From Methanoculleus chikugoensis (GTDB taxonomy: Archaea; Halobacteriota; Methanomicrobia; Methanomicrobiales; Methanoculleaceae): 64,000 nucleotides of DNA. A model generated the notes under the pieces. That model did no database searches. It was not told the DNA's origin and saw only the letters and a program-made list of their open reading frames with translations. Shown piece by piece: positions 26,685-35,022 of the stretch. Within the stretch, counting starts at the first letter, position 1, and the number at the start of each line of letters is the position of its first letter. The stretch spans positions 62,001 through 126,000 of the forward strand of contig NZ_FMID01000024.1 in the NCBI RefSeq assembly GCF_900095385.1, read 5' to 3'. Both the position numbers and the translations under genes were made by a program.

Positions 26685-27863
26685 ATGGAGTACCGGTTTT
26701 CTTCCCGGATGGGGCGGGTTCCGGAGTCGTTCCTCGAAGAACTCTTCCGGGTCTCGGGCGTCCCCGGGGTGATATCGTTTGCAGGAGGGCTGCCGGGCTC
26801 GGCATACATCGACGTCGAGGGGATCCGGGAGGCGGCCCGCGAGGTCTTTGCCGAGGAGGGGCGGACGGCGCTGCAGTACACGACGACGGACGGCTACCTG
26901 CCGCTCCGGAAGTTCATCGCCGACCGTTATCGGAGACGCCTCGGTCTCCCGGCGACGCCTGAGGAGATCCAGATCGTGAACGGTTCCCAGCAGTGCCTGG
27001 ATCTGGTCGCGAAGATCTTCCTTGACCCCGGCGACGCCGTCGGGATGGAGCGGCCCGGCTACCTCGGTGCTATCGAGGCCTTCTCCCTCTACGAGCCGGA
27101 CTTTTATTCGGTTCCCCTGGAGGAGGAGGGGCCGGATCTCGCGGCGTTCGAATCGCTCGTCCACGATCACGCGCCGAAGTTCTTCTACGGCATCCCGAAC
27201 TCGCAGAATCCGTCGGGGACGACCTACTCGGAAGGGAAGCGTCGGGCGGTCGCGGAGATCCTCGAAGGAACGGATACGGTCTTCTACGAGGACGACGCTT
27301 TCGGAGAACTCTTCTTCGACGGGAAGCCGCGGCCGCCGGTGAAGCGCTACCTTCCGGAGCAGACGGTGATCTCGGGATCGTTTTCGAAGATCGTCGCACC
27401 CGGGATGCGGATCGGCTGGATGTACGCACCGGCGCCGGTCCTTTTGGAGTTCAACGTCGCAAAGCAGGCGGCCGACCTCCACTCAAACTTCCTCTGCCAG
27501 GTGATCCTCCACCGCTACCTATCGACCCACGATCTCGACGCCCACGTTGCCCGCGTCGCGGCGGTCTACGGAGAGCACTGCCGGCTGATGTGCGATCTCC
27601 TCGACGACCTGATGCCGCAGGGTGTGACCCACACCAATCCCGAGGGCGGGATGTTCATGACGGCGGCCCTGCCGGATGGGATCTCGTCGATGGAGGTCTT
27701 CCGTGAGGGCGTCAGAGAAGGCGTCGCGGTCCTCCCCGGGGTTCCGTTCTATGTCGACGGCGGCGGGGAGGATACGATCCGCCTGAACTTCTCTGCGGCT
27801 GGCGAGGAGGATATCGCGGAGGGGATCCACCGGCTGGCGAGGGTGGTGCGGCGGCTCGCGTGA
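26685..27863 (+). CDS. PLP-dependent aminotransferase, class I (2-aminoadipate/MocR-like subgroup)
   Basis: A 392-residue fold-type I aminotransferase. The PLP lysine is K235 in SGSFSKIVAPGMRIGW; YGIPNSQNPSGTTYS (168-182) is the N-containing cofactor loop and YEDDAFGEL supplies the Asp that contacts the pyridine nitrogen. It resembles archaeal 2-aminoadipate/aromatic aminotransferases of the LysN type, without the MocR DNA-binding domain. I begin it at ATG 26685 (MEYRFSSRMGRVP); the 22 codons upstream overlap the DUF2070 gene and look non-coding. Confidence 0.9.
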   Translation: MEYRFSSRMGRVPESFLEELFRVSGVPGVISFAGGLPGSAYIDVEGIREAAREVFAEEGRTALQYTTTDGYLPLRKFIADRYRRRLGLPATPEEIQIVNGSQQCLDLVAKIFLDPGDAVGMERPGYLGAIEAFSLYEPDFYSVPLEEEGPDLAAFESLVHDHAPKFFYGIPNSQNPSGTTYSEGKRRAVAEILEGTDTVFYEDDAFGELFFDGKPRPPVKRYLPEQTVISGSFSKIVAPGMRIGWMYAPAPVLLEFNVAKQAADLHSNFLCQVILHRYLSTHDLDAHVARVAAVYGEHCRLMCDLLDDLMPQGVTHTNPEGGMFMTAALPDGISSMEVFREGVREGVAVLPGVPFYVDGGGEDTIRLNFSAAGEEDIAEGIHRLARVVRRLA

Positions 27864-27869
27864 GGGCAG

Positions 27870-28493
27870 TTACGGGCTGTTCGTCATGCTCCACGCCACG
27901 AGCCAGCACCCGATCATGACGAGCAGCCCGTGGGCGATCCGGACTGCCGGGGGCGCGAAAAACTGCGGGAGGAAGAGCGCGAAGCCGAGCGCGAGCGGGA
28001 TGCCGCTCCAACGGGCGAGGATGCCTGAGCGCCAGATCGCGGCCCCGAAGAGGATGCTGCCTGCCGCAAGAGCGAGGAGGCCCGCACCGAAGAGCCAGAC
28101 GCCTGCCCCGAACCGGATAGCGTCCGTGAGCGCGAGGAGGAGATCGACGCTGTTCTGCTCGATCGCCTCCCGGCCCACGGCGGCGAGCGCAAACGTCTCG
28201 GCCCCGTAATAGGGGAGAACCAGCCCGATGCCGACCCAGGTCAGGACGAGCGCCGCGCCGGCCCGGGGTTCGGCCTTCGTCTCGCAGAGACGGCCATAGA
28301 GGCCGAGCAGCCCGAGCACGAGCAGGATGAACCCCACCATGGCGAGCGTGTGCGAGAGGGTCCAGGCGGGGGAGGCGAATGCCCCGGCGCCGGCGAGCGA
28401 CGCCTCATCGGTGTACGGCCGGATCGCGGGATACGCGAAGAAGCAGGCGCCCGCAACCGCGAGCGAGAGCGCCGCAAGGAGTGTTCTGGTCAT
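27870..28493 (-). CDS. Six-helix integral membrane protein, unknown function
   Basis: A 207-residue protein with about six hydrophobic helices and short loops (for example AMVGFILLVLGLLGLYGRL, VWLFGAGLLALAAGSILFGA). It resembles the general layout of DUF4386/DUF998-like proteins but I cannot name a family with confidence. It converges with the aminotransferase gene, whose stop is only six bases away, and sits downstream of the cupin gene on the same strand. Confidence 0.7.
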   Translation of the reverse strand: MTRTLLAALSLAVAGACFFAYPAIRPYTDEASLAGAGAFASPAWTLSHTLAMVGFILLVLGLLGLYGRLCETKAEPRAGAALVLTWVGIGLVLPYYGAETFALAAVGREAIEQNSVDLLLALTDAIRFGAGVWLFGAGLLALAAGSILFGAAIWRSGILARWSGIPLALGFALFLPQFFAPPAVRIAHGLLVMIGCWLVAWSMTNSP

Positions 28494-28525
28494 CGGTCCC
28501 TCTCCGGGTCTGTATCGGTATCCGG

Positions 28526-28987
28526 TTACCCGGGCAGGCAGGGCCGGCCTGAGTCGGGACCCCGCTCCACCTGCACGAGCATCAGCACCGCGGGCTGGTC
28601 ACCTACGGTTCCCGAGCGGTACCCCCGGCGCCCCAGTTCGTCGGGCCGGGTGTTCTGGTCGTTTCCGAACGAGAGTTCCCCCGGCCCCATCTCCACGCGG
28701 GTGCCGTCCATGGTCTCGACGAACCACCGGCCCGAGAGGGGCACGATCCACTGCGGCTCCGGGTTTTCGTGCCACTCCCCCACCCAGCCTGCGGGGAGGA
28801 CGAGGACGAGGACGCGGCGAGCCGGGCCGCCGGGTCTCCCGATCCACGACGGGGCGGCACCGCTCGATATGCTTGCAAACTCAAAGTTGCTCATCCGGCA
28901 GCGGTCCTGCCGGCTCACGCCGTTCTCGTCGGTCCGGACGTGCCAGTAGGGAACTTCGGGCGTGTCTGGGTTCTGGTCTCGCTTCAT
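28526..28987 (-). CDS. Cupin-like single-domain protein
   Basis: A 153-residue protein with a double-stranded beta-helix pattern: GWVGEWHENPEPQWIVPLSG followed by WFVETMDGTRVEMGPGELSF resembles the two cupin motifs, though the first motif has W-H-E spacing that differs from the classic HxH. It may bind a metal or be a sensor. The ATG at 28987 is supported by GGTGGGAAG directly upstream; the frame extends a further 56 codons through the region before the tRNA but without family features. Confidence 0.75.
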   Translation of the reverse strand: MKRDQNPDTPEVPYWHVRTDENGVSRQDRCRMSNFEFASISSGAAPSWIGRPGGPARRVLVLVLPAGWVGEWHENPEPQWIVPLSGRWFVETMDGTRVEMGPGELSFGNDQNTRPDELGRRGYRSGTVGDQPAVLMLVQVERGPDSGRPCLPG

Positions 28988-29131
28988 GCTTCCCACCTTC
29001 GGGGCCGGCATCAAATACCTTTGGCCCCCGGGTTGCAGCGGAGAACGGTTGCCGGCTCGGGTTTTTCCCCGGCGGCATGCGGGCGCTGGACTTAATACAT
29101 GCGATGAAGAATAGGTAATGGCACTTTTTGA

Positions 29132-29216
29132 GCGAGGGTAGCCAAGCCCGGCCAAAGGCGGTGGACTTAAGATCCACTCCCGCAGGGGTCCGTGGGTTCG
29201 AATCCCACCCCTCGCA
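29132..29216 (+). tRNA. tRNA-Leu (UAA)
   Basis: An 85-nt cloverleaf: acceptor arms GCGAGGG (29132-29138) and CCCTCGC (29209-29215) with discriminator A, anticodon stem GTGGA/TCCAC around the loop CTTAAGA with anticodon TAA at 29168-29170, a long variable arm (CCCGCAGGGGTCC region) as in class II leucine tRNAs, and T-arm GTGGG-TTCGAAT-CCCAC. CCA is not encoded. No intron is present. Confidence 0.97.
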
Positions 29217-29282
29217 TTCTGAACTCAGTGAGAATCGAAAATATCTTATATTATTGGGCAGAATGTGTACCTGTTATACGCG

Positions 29283-29312
29283 CTACCGTTCCATTGTGGG
29301 ACGGTAGTTTCT
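29283..29312 (+). terminator. Ten-pair hairpin followed by a pyrimidine tract
   Basis: CTACCGTTCC and GGGACGGTAG (29283-29292 and 29298-29307) form a 10-bp stem with one G-U pair and a five-base loop, then TTTCTTCTTCT. It lies 66 bases beyond the tRNA and just ahead of the NYN gene, so it may end the tRNA transcript or serve as a 5' element of the NYN message. Confidence 0.4.
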
Positions 29313-29338
29313 TCTTCTAAATCGCCCTTTAATGATTT

Positions 29339-29869
29339 ATGATACATCGGGCTGCTGTTTTCATCGATAACGGATATTTGTCCAAAGTGGTCCCCAACGG
29401 TATAAGAGTTGATTTTGAACGGTTTTGTGCGACGGTCTATGGCGATAGGGAGAGATTACGTACTTACTTCTACGACTGCATGCCTTACCAGAGTGAACCT
29501 CCTACCGAGGATGAGAGAATTCGTTATGGAAACTACTGTAAGTTCCGAGAGATCGTCGAGAACCTGCCCCGGTTTCAGATGAGGTTTGGTAAACTCAGCA
29601 AGAGCCGTGACGGTTCGTTTGAACAGAAGAGGGTCGATATTCTCATGGCTGTAGAACTGGTGCGGTTAAGCTGGTCTCACCAGATCGGTCACGCTATCAT
29701 TGTTTCGGGAGACAGCGACTTTGTTCCGGCGATCGAAGCAGCAAAAGACGCCGGGGTGATCACGACTCTCTATTACTCGAAAAAATCTGTCCATAATGAG
29801 CTGCTTTCAGCGGTCGATGAAAGGTATGAGATGAGCCAGTCATTCTTCGAGAGTGTTCGACGGAATTAA
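29339..29869 (+). CDS. NYN-domain protein (LabA/DUF88 type), putative ribonuclease
   Basis: A 176-residue PIN-like NYN domain. The acidic metal-site residues are visible: D10 in VFIDNGYL, D100 in KRVDILMAVEL, and D125/D127 in VSGDSDFVPAIEAAKDAG. NYN proteins cleave RNA or act in RNA turnover, and LabA-type members occur near mobile or defence genes. Its base composition is clearly more AT-rich than its neighbours (many AAA, TAT, AGA codons), which suggests transfer. It stands alone between the tRNA and an orphan gene. Confidence 0.87.
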   Translation: MIHRAAVFIDNGYLSKVVPNGIRVDFERFCATVYGDRERLRTYFYDCMPYQSEPPTEDERIRYGNYCKFREIVENLPRFQMRFGKLSKSRDGSFEQKRVDILMAVELVRLSWSHQIGHAIIVSGDSDFVPAIEAAKDAGVITTLYYSKKSVHNELLSAVDERYEMSQSFFESVRRN

Positions 29870-30018
29870 TTTATCCCTTCTCATCCGGCGTAGCGGTTTT
29901 CTCTTTCTTTTACCCGCACTACGGCGGCAAATCGGTCCCGCACACGGTACCGATAAATCCGATGAGACTAACGCGATGCATCCGAAATTTATTATACTCC
30001 ATTTATACATGAGGCCCC

Positions 30019-30402
30019 ATGGCACCTACATACCGTGATGCAACCATCAACTCCGTCGAAGCGACTGCCACGGTCAGCGGCAGCACGGGCGGCGGCCGCG
30101 ACGAGAAGGGCAACGTGTACTTCTTCCCGAACATCTCGGTGAGCATCGGCTACTGGTTCGACAACGAAGGAGTTCCGTCTTCGGACTGGGATACGCACTT
30201 CAAGGCGCAGTTGTGGATCAACGGCGAGCAGGTCGGCAAGAAGCAGGATCTCTCCGCCGGCGGCCCGCAGACCTACACGTTCTTCGCGCACAAGTTCGCG
30301 GCAGCGGGGACCTACAAGGTGGAGGTTCGCGGGAAGAATTCGAAGTCGGTCGACGTTACGATCAAGAATCCCCCGGTGCAGGAGAAGAAGGCGGCGCAGT
30401 GA
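30019..30402 (+). CDS. Hypothetical beta-rich protein
   Basis: A 127-residue protein I do not recognise. It reads as an Ig-like/CARDB-type beta sandwich (VYFFPNISVSIGYWF, KAQLWINGEQVGKKQDL, TYTFFAHKFAAAGTYKVEV) without signal peptide, so it should be cytoplasmic despite a fold usual for surface proteins. TTTATTATAC about 25 bases before the ATG and a weak GAGG suggest a short or absent leader. The gene has normal high GC, unlike the NYN gene before it. Confidence 0.7.
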   Translation: MAPTYRDATINSVEATATVSGSTGGGRDEKGNVYFFPNISVSIGYWFDNEGVPSSDWDTHFKAQLWINGEQVGKKQDLSAGGPQTYTFFAHKFAAAGTYKVEVRGKNSKSVDVTIKNPPVQEKKAAQ

Positions 30403-30816
30403 TGGGGGAGATAAACTCACATTTTTCACCTAACTGATATCTCGCACAGGTTGTGCGAGTTTTCAGGGCCGGCGTATGCCCCAAAGACAACACGGCAGAT
30501 CCCGGAGTCGGTGCGTTTCCGGCCGGGTCTGCTGGATCCACCGGGTCAAACGAGAGATTGTGCAACGATCCATTGCACTAATCTGATGGTGTAATGGTAT
30601 TAGGGGCCGACGATACCCGGGAATGCGCCAATCCTCCAACCACCGGTTGGAGGTCTGCAGGAGGAGTTTCTGGCATCGACGATCTCCGGCGTATGGGGTA
30701 CCGGCACCACTTTCTGCAGGGGATACCGTGATGACAGGGGCTGATGATCCCACGAAGAACAATAGATTAAAGCAATCCGCGAGCGTAAGAGGACATACAG
30801 CAGGAGCGTTGCGCAC
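30403..30816. other. Hairpin-rich intergenic region before the MntA/HepT pair
   Basis: This 414-base gap holds three clear inverted repeats and no recognised gene: 30441-30459 (8 bp stem, see terminator), 30555-30584 (stem AGATT-GTGCAA against TTGCAC-T-AATCT, 11 pairs with one bulge) and 30633-30653 (perfect 9-bp stem CCTCCAACC/GGTTGGAGG with loop ACC). Small reading frames here have no ribosome binding site or family features. A small RNA upstream of the toxin-antitoxin genes is conceivable but unproven. Confidence 0.5.
30441..30463 (+). terminator. Hairpin plus T-run after the beta-rich protein gene
   Basis: CTCGCACA (30441-30448) and TGTGCGAG (30452-30459) pair perfectly over 8 bp around a 3-base loop, followed by TTTTC. 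It starts 38 bases after the stop codon at 30402, so a transcript end is the simplest reading. Confidence 0.5.
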
Positions 30817-31110
30817 ATGAAAACCCGCACCGAAGTCCTCGAGGTCCTTCGCTCCCTGAAGGCCGAACTCAGAGAGCGATATCACGTCGAGAGCATCGCC
30901 CTCTTCGGGTCGTATGCCCGTGAAGAACAGGGGGAGGGCAGCGATATCGACGTACTCGTCGAGTTCGGTTCCGGTGCGGATCTCTTCGATTTTGTCGGGC
31001 TGTCACAGTACCTCGAAGAAAAACTCGGGTCCAGCGTGGACGTCGTGCCGGAGGCGGCACTTCGCCCGGAGATCCGCAGGCAGGTTACCCGGGACCTCCT
31101 TGTTGCATGA
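30817..31110 (+). CDS. mntA: MntA-type nucleotidyltransferase antitoxin
   Basis: A 97-residue minimal nucleotidyltransferase with the diagnostic GSX10DXD motif: G31-S32 and D43-I-D45 in [18 protein letters not shown]. In characterised type VII systems MntA inactivates the HepT toxin by AMPylating a tyrosine beside its active site. The gene overlaps hepT by four bases (ATGA), the standard arrangement. AGGAG is about 12 bases ahead of the ATG (GCAGGAGCG). Confidence 0.9.
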   Translation: MKTRTEVLEVLRSLKAELRERYHVESIALFGSYAREEQGEGSDIDVLVEFGSGADLFDFVGLSQYLEEKLGSSVDVVPEAALRPEIRRQVTRDLLVA

Positions 31111-31451
31111 GATCGCATACTCTCTATCTCTCGGACCTTGCTGCTGCGCTTGAGAGGATTGAGGAGTTTACCGCAGGCATGACCTATGATCAGTTCCTGC
31201 ACGACGATAGGACTCAGAGCGCCGTCATCAGGAAGTTCGAGATCATCGGCGAGGCGGCAAAAAAGATTCCTCTGCCCGTCCGGGAGAAGTATCCCGCCGT
31301 TCCCTGGCGTGAGATGGCGGGGATGCGGGATAAACTGATCCACACGTATTTCGGCGTCGACACGCAGCTTGTCTGGCGGACCGTCGTCAATCGCGTTCCG
31401 AAAATCCAACAGGAGATCCGCCGCATCCTCGAGCAGGAGCGCGGGCGGTAA
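31107..31451 (+). CDS. hepT: HepT-like HEPN ribonuclease toxin
   Basis: A 114-residue HEPN protein (DUF86). The catalytic RX4HXY motif is complete: R74, H79 and Y81 in RDKLIHTYF; that tyrosine is the AMPylation target in characterised pairs. [12 protein letters not shown] is the usual central helix. HepT proteins cut tRNA or mRNA when released from the antitoxin. With mntA it forms a textbook pair, likely a stability or anti-phage module. Confidence 0.9.
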   Translation: MRSHTLYLSDLAAALERIEEFTAGMTYDQFLHDDRTQSAVIRKFEIIGEAAKKIPLPVREKYPAVPWREMAGMRDKLIHTYFGVDTQLVWRTVVNRVPKIQQEIRRILEQERGR

Positions 31452-31568
31452 CTTCGGGATGGCGCTGCCTGACACGCAATACTCGTTCAACGCCGCATTC
31501 CGAACCCGCGGCACTCCTATTGATAAACATCTATCAACCTCCCCCTCCATATTCGCTATGGAGATTCG

Positions 31569-32606
31569 ATGCCCGCGATACGGATAGGCGAAGGGAGCGA
31601 GCTCGCCCAGCAGCCGGAGCCCTTCAGGAACGAGTACGAACTGCAGGAGATCCTTGCCGGGCACCCGGTGCTCCTCGTCGACCGTGGCGATTCCGCGCTC
31701 GTCACGATCTGCCGGGAGTTTCCGCTTGGAAACAGGTTCGCCGATATCTTTCTTATGGATAACAACGGACTGCCGGTCATCGTCGAGGTGAAACTGGCCC
31801 GGAACGCGGAGTCGCGGCACGAGATTATCGGTCAGTTATGCGACTCTCTCTCAGCAATGCGTAACCTTACGCCTGATGAGGCGAACGCGAGGTCGGGAGG
31901 CCTTCTCGAAGAGACATTTCAGTCTATGGCCGGTGCCGAGGGGGAAGAGAATCCCGAGACCCGGCTCGCCCTGGTGAAGAGTACCTTTGCCTCGTATTTG
32001 AGAGCCGGGCAGATCAGGGGCATCATCGTCCTCGACGCTGCCCCGGACGACCTTATCCGGGAGTTCAGCTACCTCAACGAACACAGCGATCTCGATCTGC
32101 GGCTGCTGGTGGTCGAGCGTTACCGGCTCGGCAGGAACGAGTACTTCTATCATTCTCGCTTCCTGGTATCGGGAGAGGCTGATCCGGAGCTCAAGGGGCA
32201 GAGGTTGCGGCTTCGATTGATCGTCGAGAAGTTCTCGAAGATGAAGCCGCCCATATTCTCGACGTGCGCGATCGGAAAGGAGAGCGTCCGGGTATACCGC
32301 GAGGGGTGGCCGGCAGCGGTGCACTACAAGTTCGGCGACCGGGGGGATTCGATCAGCATCGGGATACAGGTCAGGCACAGAGAGTACCCGAAGGTTGCGG
32401 ACTTCCTCTCCAGACTCCGCGAGCACCTTTCCACGGCCATCACAAAGACCCAACGGGTCGAACTGGTTGCCGACCCGTCCGGGTGGACGAGGCTTCAGTT
32501 CTTCTTCGGGGAAGAGATCGACCCGTACCAGATTGCGCAATCGATGGTGCGCCTCTGCAGGACCGAGAAAGACATCTCCACCCTGCTGCAGGAAGGGAAC
32601 GGATAG
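31569..32606 (+). CDS. NucS/DUF91-like PD-(D/E)XK protein
   Basis: A 345-residue protein whose N-terminal ~110 residues carry a restriction-like nuclease core: E24 in YELQEIL, D59 in FADIFLMDNN and E73-V-K75 in VIVEVKLARNAESRHEIIGQL. That pattern matches the NucS/DUF91 group of nucleases. The C-terminal ~200 residues have no known motif and may bind nucleic acid. It lies 117 bases after hepT on the same strand and could be part of a defence cluster, which is an inference. Confidence 0.7.
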   Translation: MPAIRIGEGSELAQQPEPFRNEYELQEILAGHPVLLVDRGDSALVTICREFPLGNRFADIFLMDNNGLPVIVEVKLARNAESRHEIIGQLCDSLSAMRNLTPDEANARSGGLLEETFQSMAGAEGEENPETRLALVKSTFASYLRAGQIRGIIVLDAAPDDLIREFSYLNEHSDLDLRLLVVERYRLGRNEYFYHSRFLVSGEADPELKGQRLRLRLIVEKFSKMKPPIFSTCAIGKESVRVYREGWPAAVHYKFGDRGDSISIGIQVRHREYPKVADFLSRLREHLSTAITKTQRVELVADPSGWTRLQFFFGEEIDPYQIAQSMVRLCRTEKDISTLLQEGNG

Positions 32607-32772
32607 AGGCCGAACATCATCCGTCGACCCATAAATGTCCATGAGGCGCCCGCCTGATGCCGGAGATAGCCCCGGAACGGCACCCGCACCCCCGCCCTCC
32701 TCCAAAGGTATACGTCCCGGTGCATCGAACACCACATATAGACGCTCCGATCTCGACGGGCAGGGATAGAGC

Positions 32773-33240
32773 ATGGACGGCGGCGTGAAGATCCTGGCTC
32801 TCGTTTTCGCATGCGTGCTCCTTGCGGGATTCGGCGTATACGCGGTTCTATCCTCCGCCCCGGGAAAGACTGCTCTCTACACAGAGAACGCGCCGGAGCC
32901 CATCGGACCGTATAGCCAGGCCGTGCGGTGCGGAGACTACCTCTTTACATCGGGGCAGATCGGTCTCGACCCGGCCGCCGGCAACCTCTCCGGCACCACC
33001 GCCGGTGAAGCGAGGCAGGCGATGGAGAACCTGAGGGCCATACTCGCCGAAGCAGGCCTCGACTTCTCCGACGTCGTCCAGACCCGGATCTACGTAACAG
33101 CCCTCGCAGACTTCGATACGGTCAACGCCGTCTACGCCGAATACGTCGACGAGCCTTATCCTGCACGGGCGACGGTGCAGGTCGCCCGCCTCCCGAAAGG
33201 CGCGAGGGTCGAGATCGAGATGATCGCAAGCGTGCGGTGA
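32773..33240 (+). CDS. RidA/YjgF-family protein with N-terminal membrane anchor
   Basis: A 155-residue protein whose residues 35-155 are a full RidA domain (IGPYSQAVRCGDYLFTSGQI, AMENLRAILAEAG, PARATVQVARLPKGARVEIE) with the imine-binding arginine at R132. RidA enzymes hydrolyse reactive enamines/imines made by PLP enzymes in the cytoplasm. Here residues 6-27 form a hydrophobic helix (ILALVFACVLLAGFGVYAVL) that predicts export or anchoring on the outer face, which is unusual for the family. The ATG at 32773 is preceded by a weak GGGATAG. Confidence 0.85.
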   Translation: MDGGVKILALVFACVLLAGFGVYAVLSSAPGKTALYTENAPEPIGPYSQAVRCGDYLFTSGQIGLDPAAGNLSGTTAGEARQAMENLRAILAEAGLDFSDVVQTRIYVTALADFDTVNAVYAEYVDEPYPARATVQVARLPKGARVEIEMIASVR

Positions 33241-33264
33241 TCCGGGCGACCTGAAGGAGGCGCC

Positions 33265-33366
33265 ATGCTTACGCGGGAGAGATCCCATTCTCCCTCTGTG
33301 GGCTTACAGACCCCCTTTAGATCTAAATCTTTCTTAAATTTCTCACAATGCGATAAAATGTCCTGA
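33265..33366 (+). CDS. Possible 33-residue micro-ORF with strong ribosome binding site
   Basis: The ATG at 33265 follows GAAGGAGG with a 5-base spacer, one of the best Shine-Dalgarno sequences in this region, yet the frame has only 33 codons (beginning MLTRERSHSPSVGLQ, ending DKMS). It starts 24 bases after the ridA stop. I see no family, and the codons are poor for this genome, so chance is a real possibility. Confidence 0.25.
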   Translation: MLTRERSHSPSVGLQTPFRSKSFLNFSQCDKMS

Positions 33367-33422
33367 TATTGTCCTGGCAATTGGAAATGTTTTTTATACT
33401 CGTTCCCTCTCATTTAGATATA

Positions 33423-34895
33423 GTGCATCCCCTCACGAACCCGGATCATATCCTCTACGTGGACGACGAAGAGGCGCTGCTTGAGATTGGCCGTGCCTTC
33501 CTCGAGCGAACGGGCGACATCACCGTCGATATAACCTCAAGCCCGCTGGAGGCATGCGAAACGATCATAACCGGCCGGTACGACGCGGTCGTCTCGGACT
33601 ACATGATGCCGGAGATGGATGGGATTGCTCTCTTACAGCATGTCCGGGAGGCAGGGTCCCGGGTGCCCTTCATCATCTTCACCGGCAGGGGACGCGAGGA
33701 AGTGGCAATCGAGGCGCTGAACAGCGGTGCCGACTTCTACCTCCAGAAAGGCGGCGACCCGAGGGCTCAGTTTGCCGATCTTGCCAATGCGATCCGGCAA
33801 CTGACCGGGAGGCGGCGGGCGGAAGCGGCACTGCGCAAGAGTGAAGAGATGCTGCACAGAGCGGAGAGCATCTTCCGTGCCGCCCCCGCCGGTATCGGAA
33901 TGGCTGTTGACGGGGTCGTCATGGAGGTCAACGAACGGCTCTGCGATATTCTCGGCTACACCCGCGATGAACTTGTTGGTCAGTCCATGCGGCTGCTGTA
34001 TCCGGGCGACGCGGAGCATGAATCCACACTGCGGCAGATGGACGTCCAGATCCGGAAGGCCGGAACGTGCACGCTTGAGACCCGCTGTATGCGCAAGGAC
34101 GGAGCGACTCTCGACGTGCAGTTCTCCAGCACACCCCTCGATCCGACGGATCATTCGCGCGGCATGACGTTTACGATTCTGGATATCAGCGAGCACACGG
34201 CGCTGGAGCGCGAGATCGCGTATCACGCCGAGGAGCTTGTCCGGCAGACGAACAGCCTCGCCGTCGCGAACAGGAAACTCAACCTGATGAGCAGCATCAC
34301 CCGACACGATATCCTGAACCAGCTGACGATCCTTCTCGGGAACCTCTGGATTGCAGAGGAGGCCGGGCCCGGCCAGGACATCTCGGAGTATCTTGCCCGG
34401 GTGCAGAGCGCAGCCGACAGGATACACCGTCAGATCGAGTTCACCCGGGACTACACGGATCTCGGCGTCCGGTCACCGGAGTGGCAGCGGGTCTCCGACG
34501 CGCTCGGGACCGGGACGCTTCAAGGGCTGCCGGTCGAGAACGAAGCCGGAGACCTTGTCGTCTACGCGGATCCGATGCTTGCGACGGTCTTTTCCAACCT
34601 GATGGACAACACGCTCCGGCACGGTGAGTCGGCGACCCGGGTCCGCGTCCGGTATCGTTCGGAGGAGAACGGAGATCTCATCCTCATCTGGGAGGACGAC
34701 GGCGCCGGTGTTCCTGCCGGGGAGAAGGAGCGGATCTTTCACCGGGGCGTCGGGAAGAACACGGGGCTCGGCCTCTTCCTGATCCGGGAGATCCTCGCGA
34801 TCACCGGGATCGGCATCGCCGAAACGGGCGAGCCCGGGAAGGGAGCACGGTTCGAGATGCGGGTGCCCCCCGGGGCATACCGGGTTCCGGAGTGA
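33423..34895 (+). CDS. Receiver-PAS-histidine kinase hybrid
   Basis: A 490-residue cytoplasmic signalling protein: an N-terminal receiver domain (acidic pocket VDDEE, phospho-acceptor D59 in VVSDYMMPEMDG, K109 in YLQKGG), a PAS domain (about 150-265), a phospho-acceptor helix with H295 in SITRHDILNQL and a C-terminal ATPase domain (N396 in NLMDNTLRHG, WEDDGAGVP, GLGLFLIREI). I prefer the GTG at 33423 over ATG 33369 because TTTTTATAC at about 33390-33400 is 25 bases upstream, giving a leaderless message. No transmembrane segments. It converges with the kdpD-like gene 128 bases away. Confidence 0.88.
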   Translation: MHPLTNPDHILYVDDEEALLEIGRAFLERTGDITVDITSSPLEACETIITGRYDAVVSDYMMPEMDGIALLQHVREAGSRVPFIIFTGRGREEVAIEALNSGADFYLQKGGDPRAQFADLANAIRQLTGRRRAEAALRKSEEMLHRAESIFRAAPAGIGMAVDGVVMEVNERLCDILGYTRDELVGQSMRLLYPGDAEHESTLRQMDVQIRKAGTCTLETRCMRKDGATLDVQFSSTPLDPTDHSRGMTFTILDISEHTALEREIAYHAEELVRQTNSLAVANRKLNLMSSITRHDILNQLTILLGNLWIAEEAGPGQDISEYLARVQSAADRIHRQIEFTRDYTDLGVRSPEWQRVSDALGTGTLQGLPVENEAGDLVVYADPMLATVFSNLMDNTLRHGESATRVRVRYRSEENGDLILIWEDDGAGVPAGEKERIFHRGVGKNTGLGLFLIREILAITGIGIAETGEPGKGARFEMRVPPGAYRVPE

Positions 34896-35022
34896 AGAGA
34901 TTGCGTCTCAGATCGCCCGTACTTATCCGGGTTTGATCTCCCTCCCTGACATCACCTGTCGTACCGGGGTATTGACCTGCAGCGCCCCTCGATTGTCGGC
35001 GCCGGCGGCAGGGACAGTCCGC

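Noticed and set aside
29132-32606. tRNA-Leu as an integration site with a duplicated 3' end
   Set aside because: No second copy of the tRNA 3' part (TTCGAATCC region) was seen downstream in the window and no integrase gene is present.
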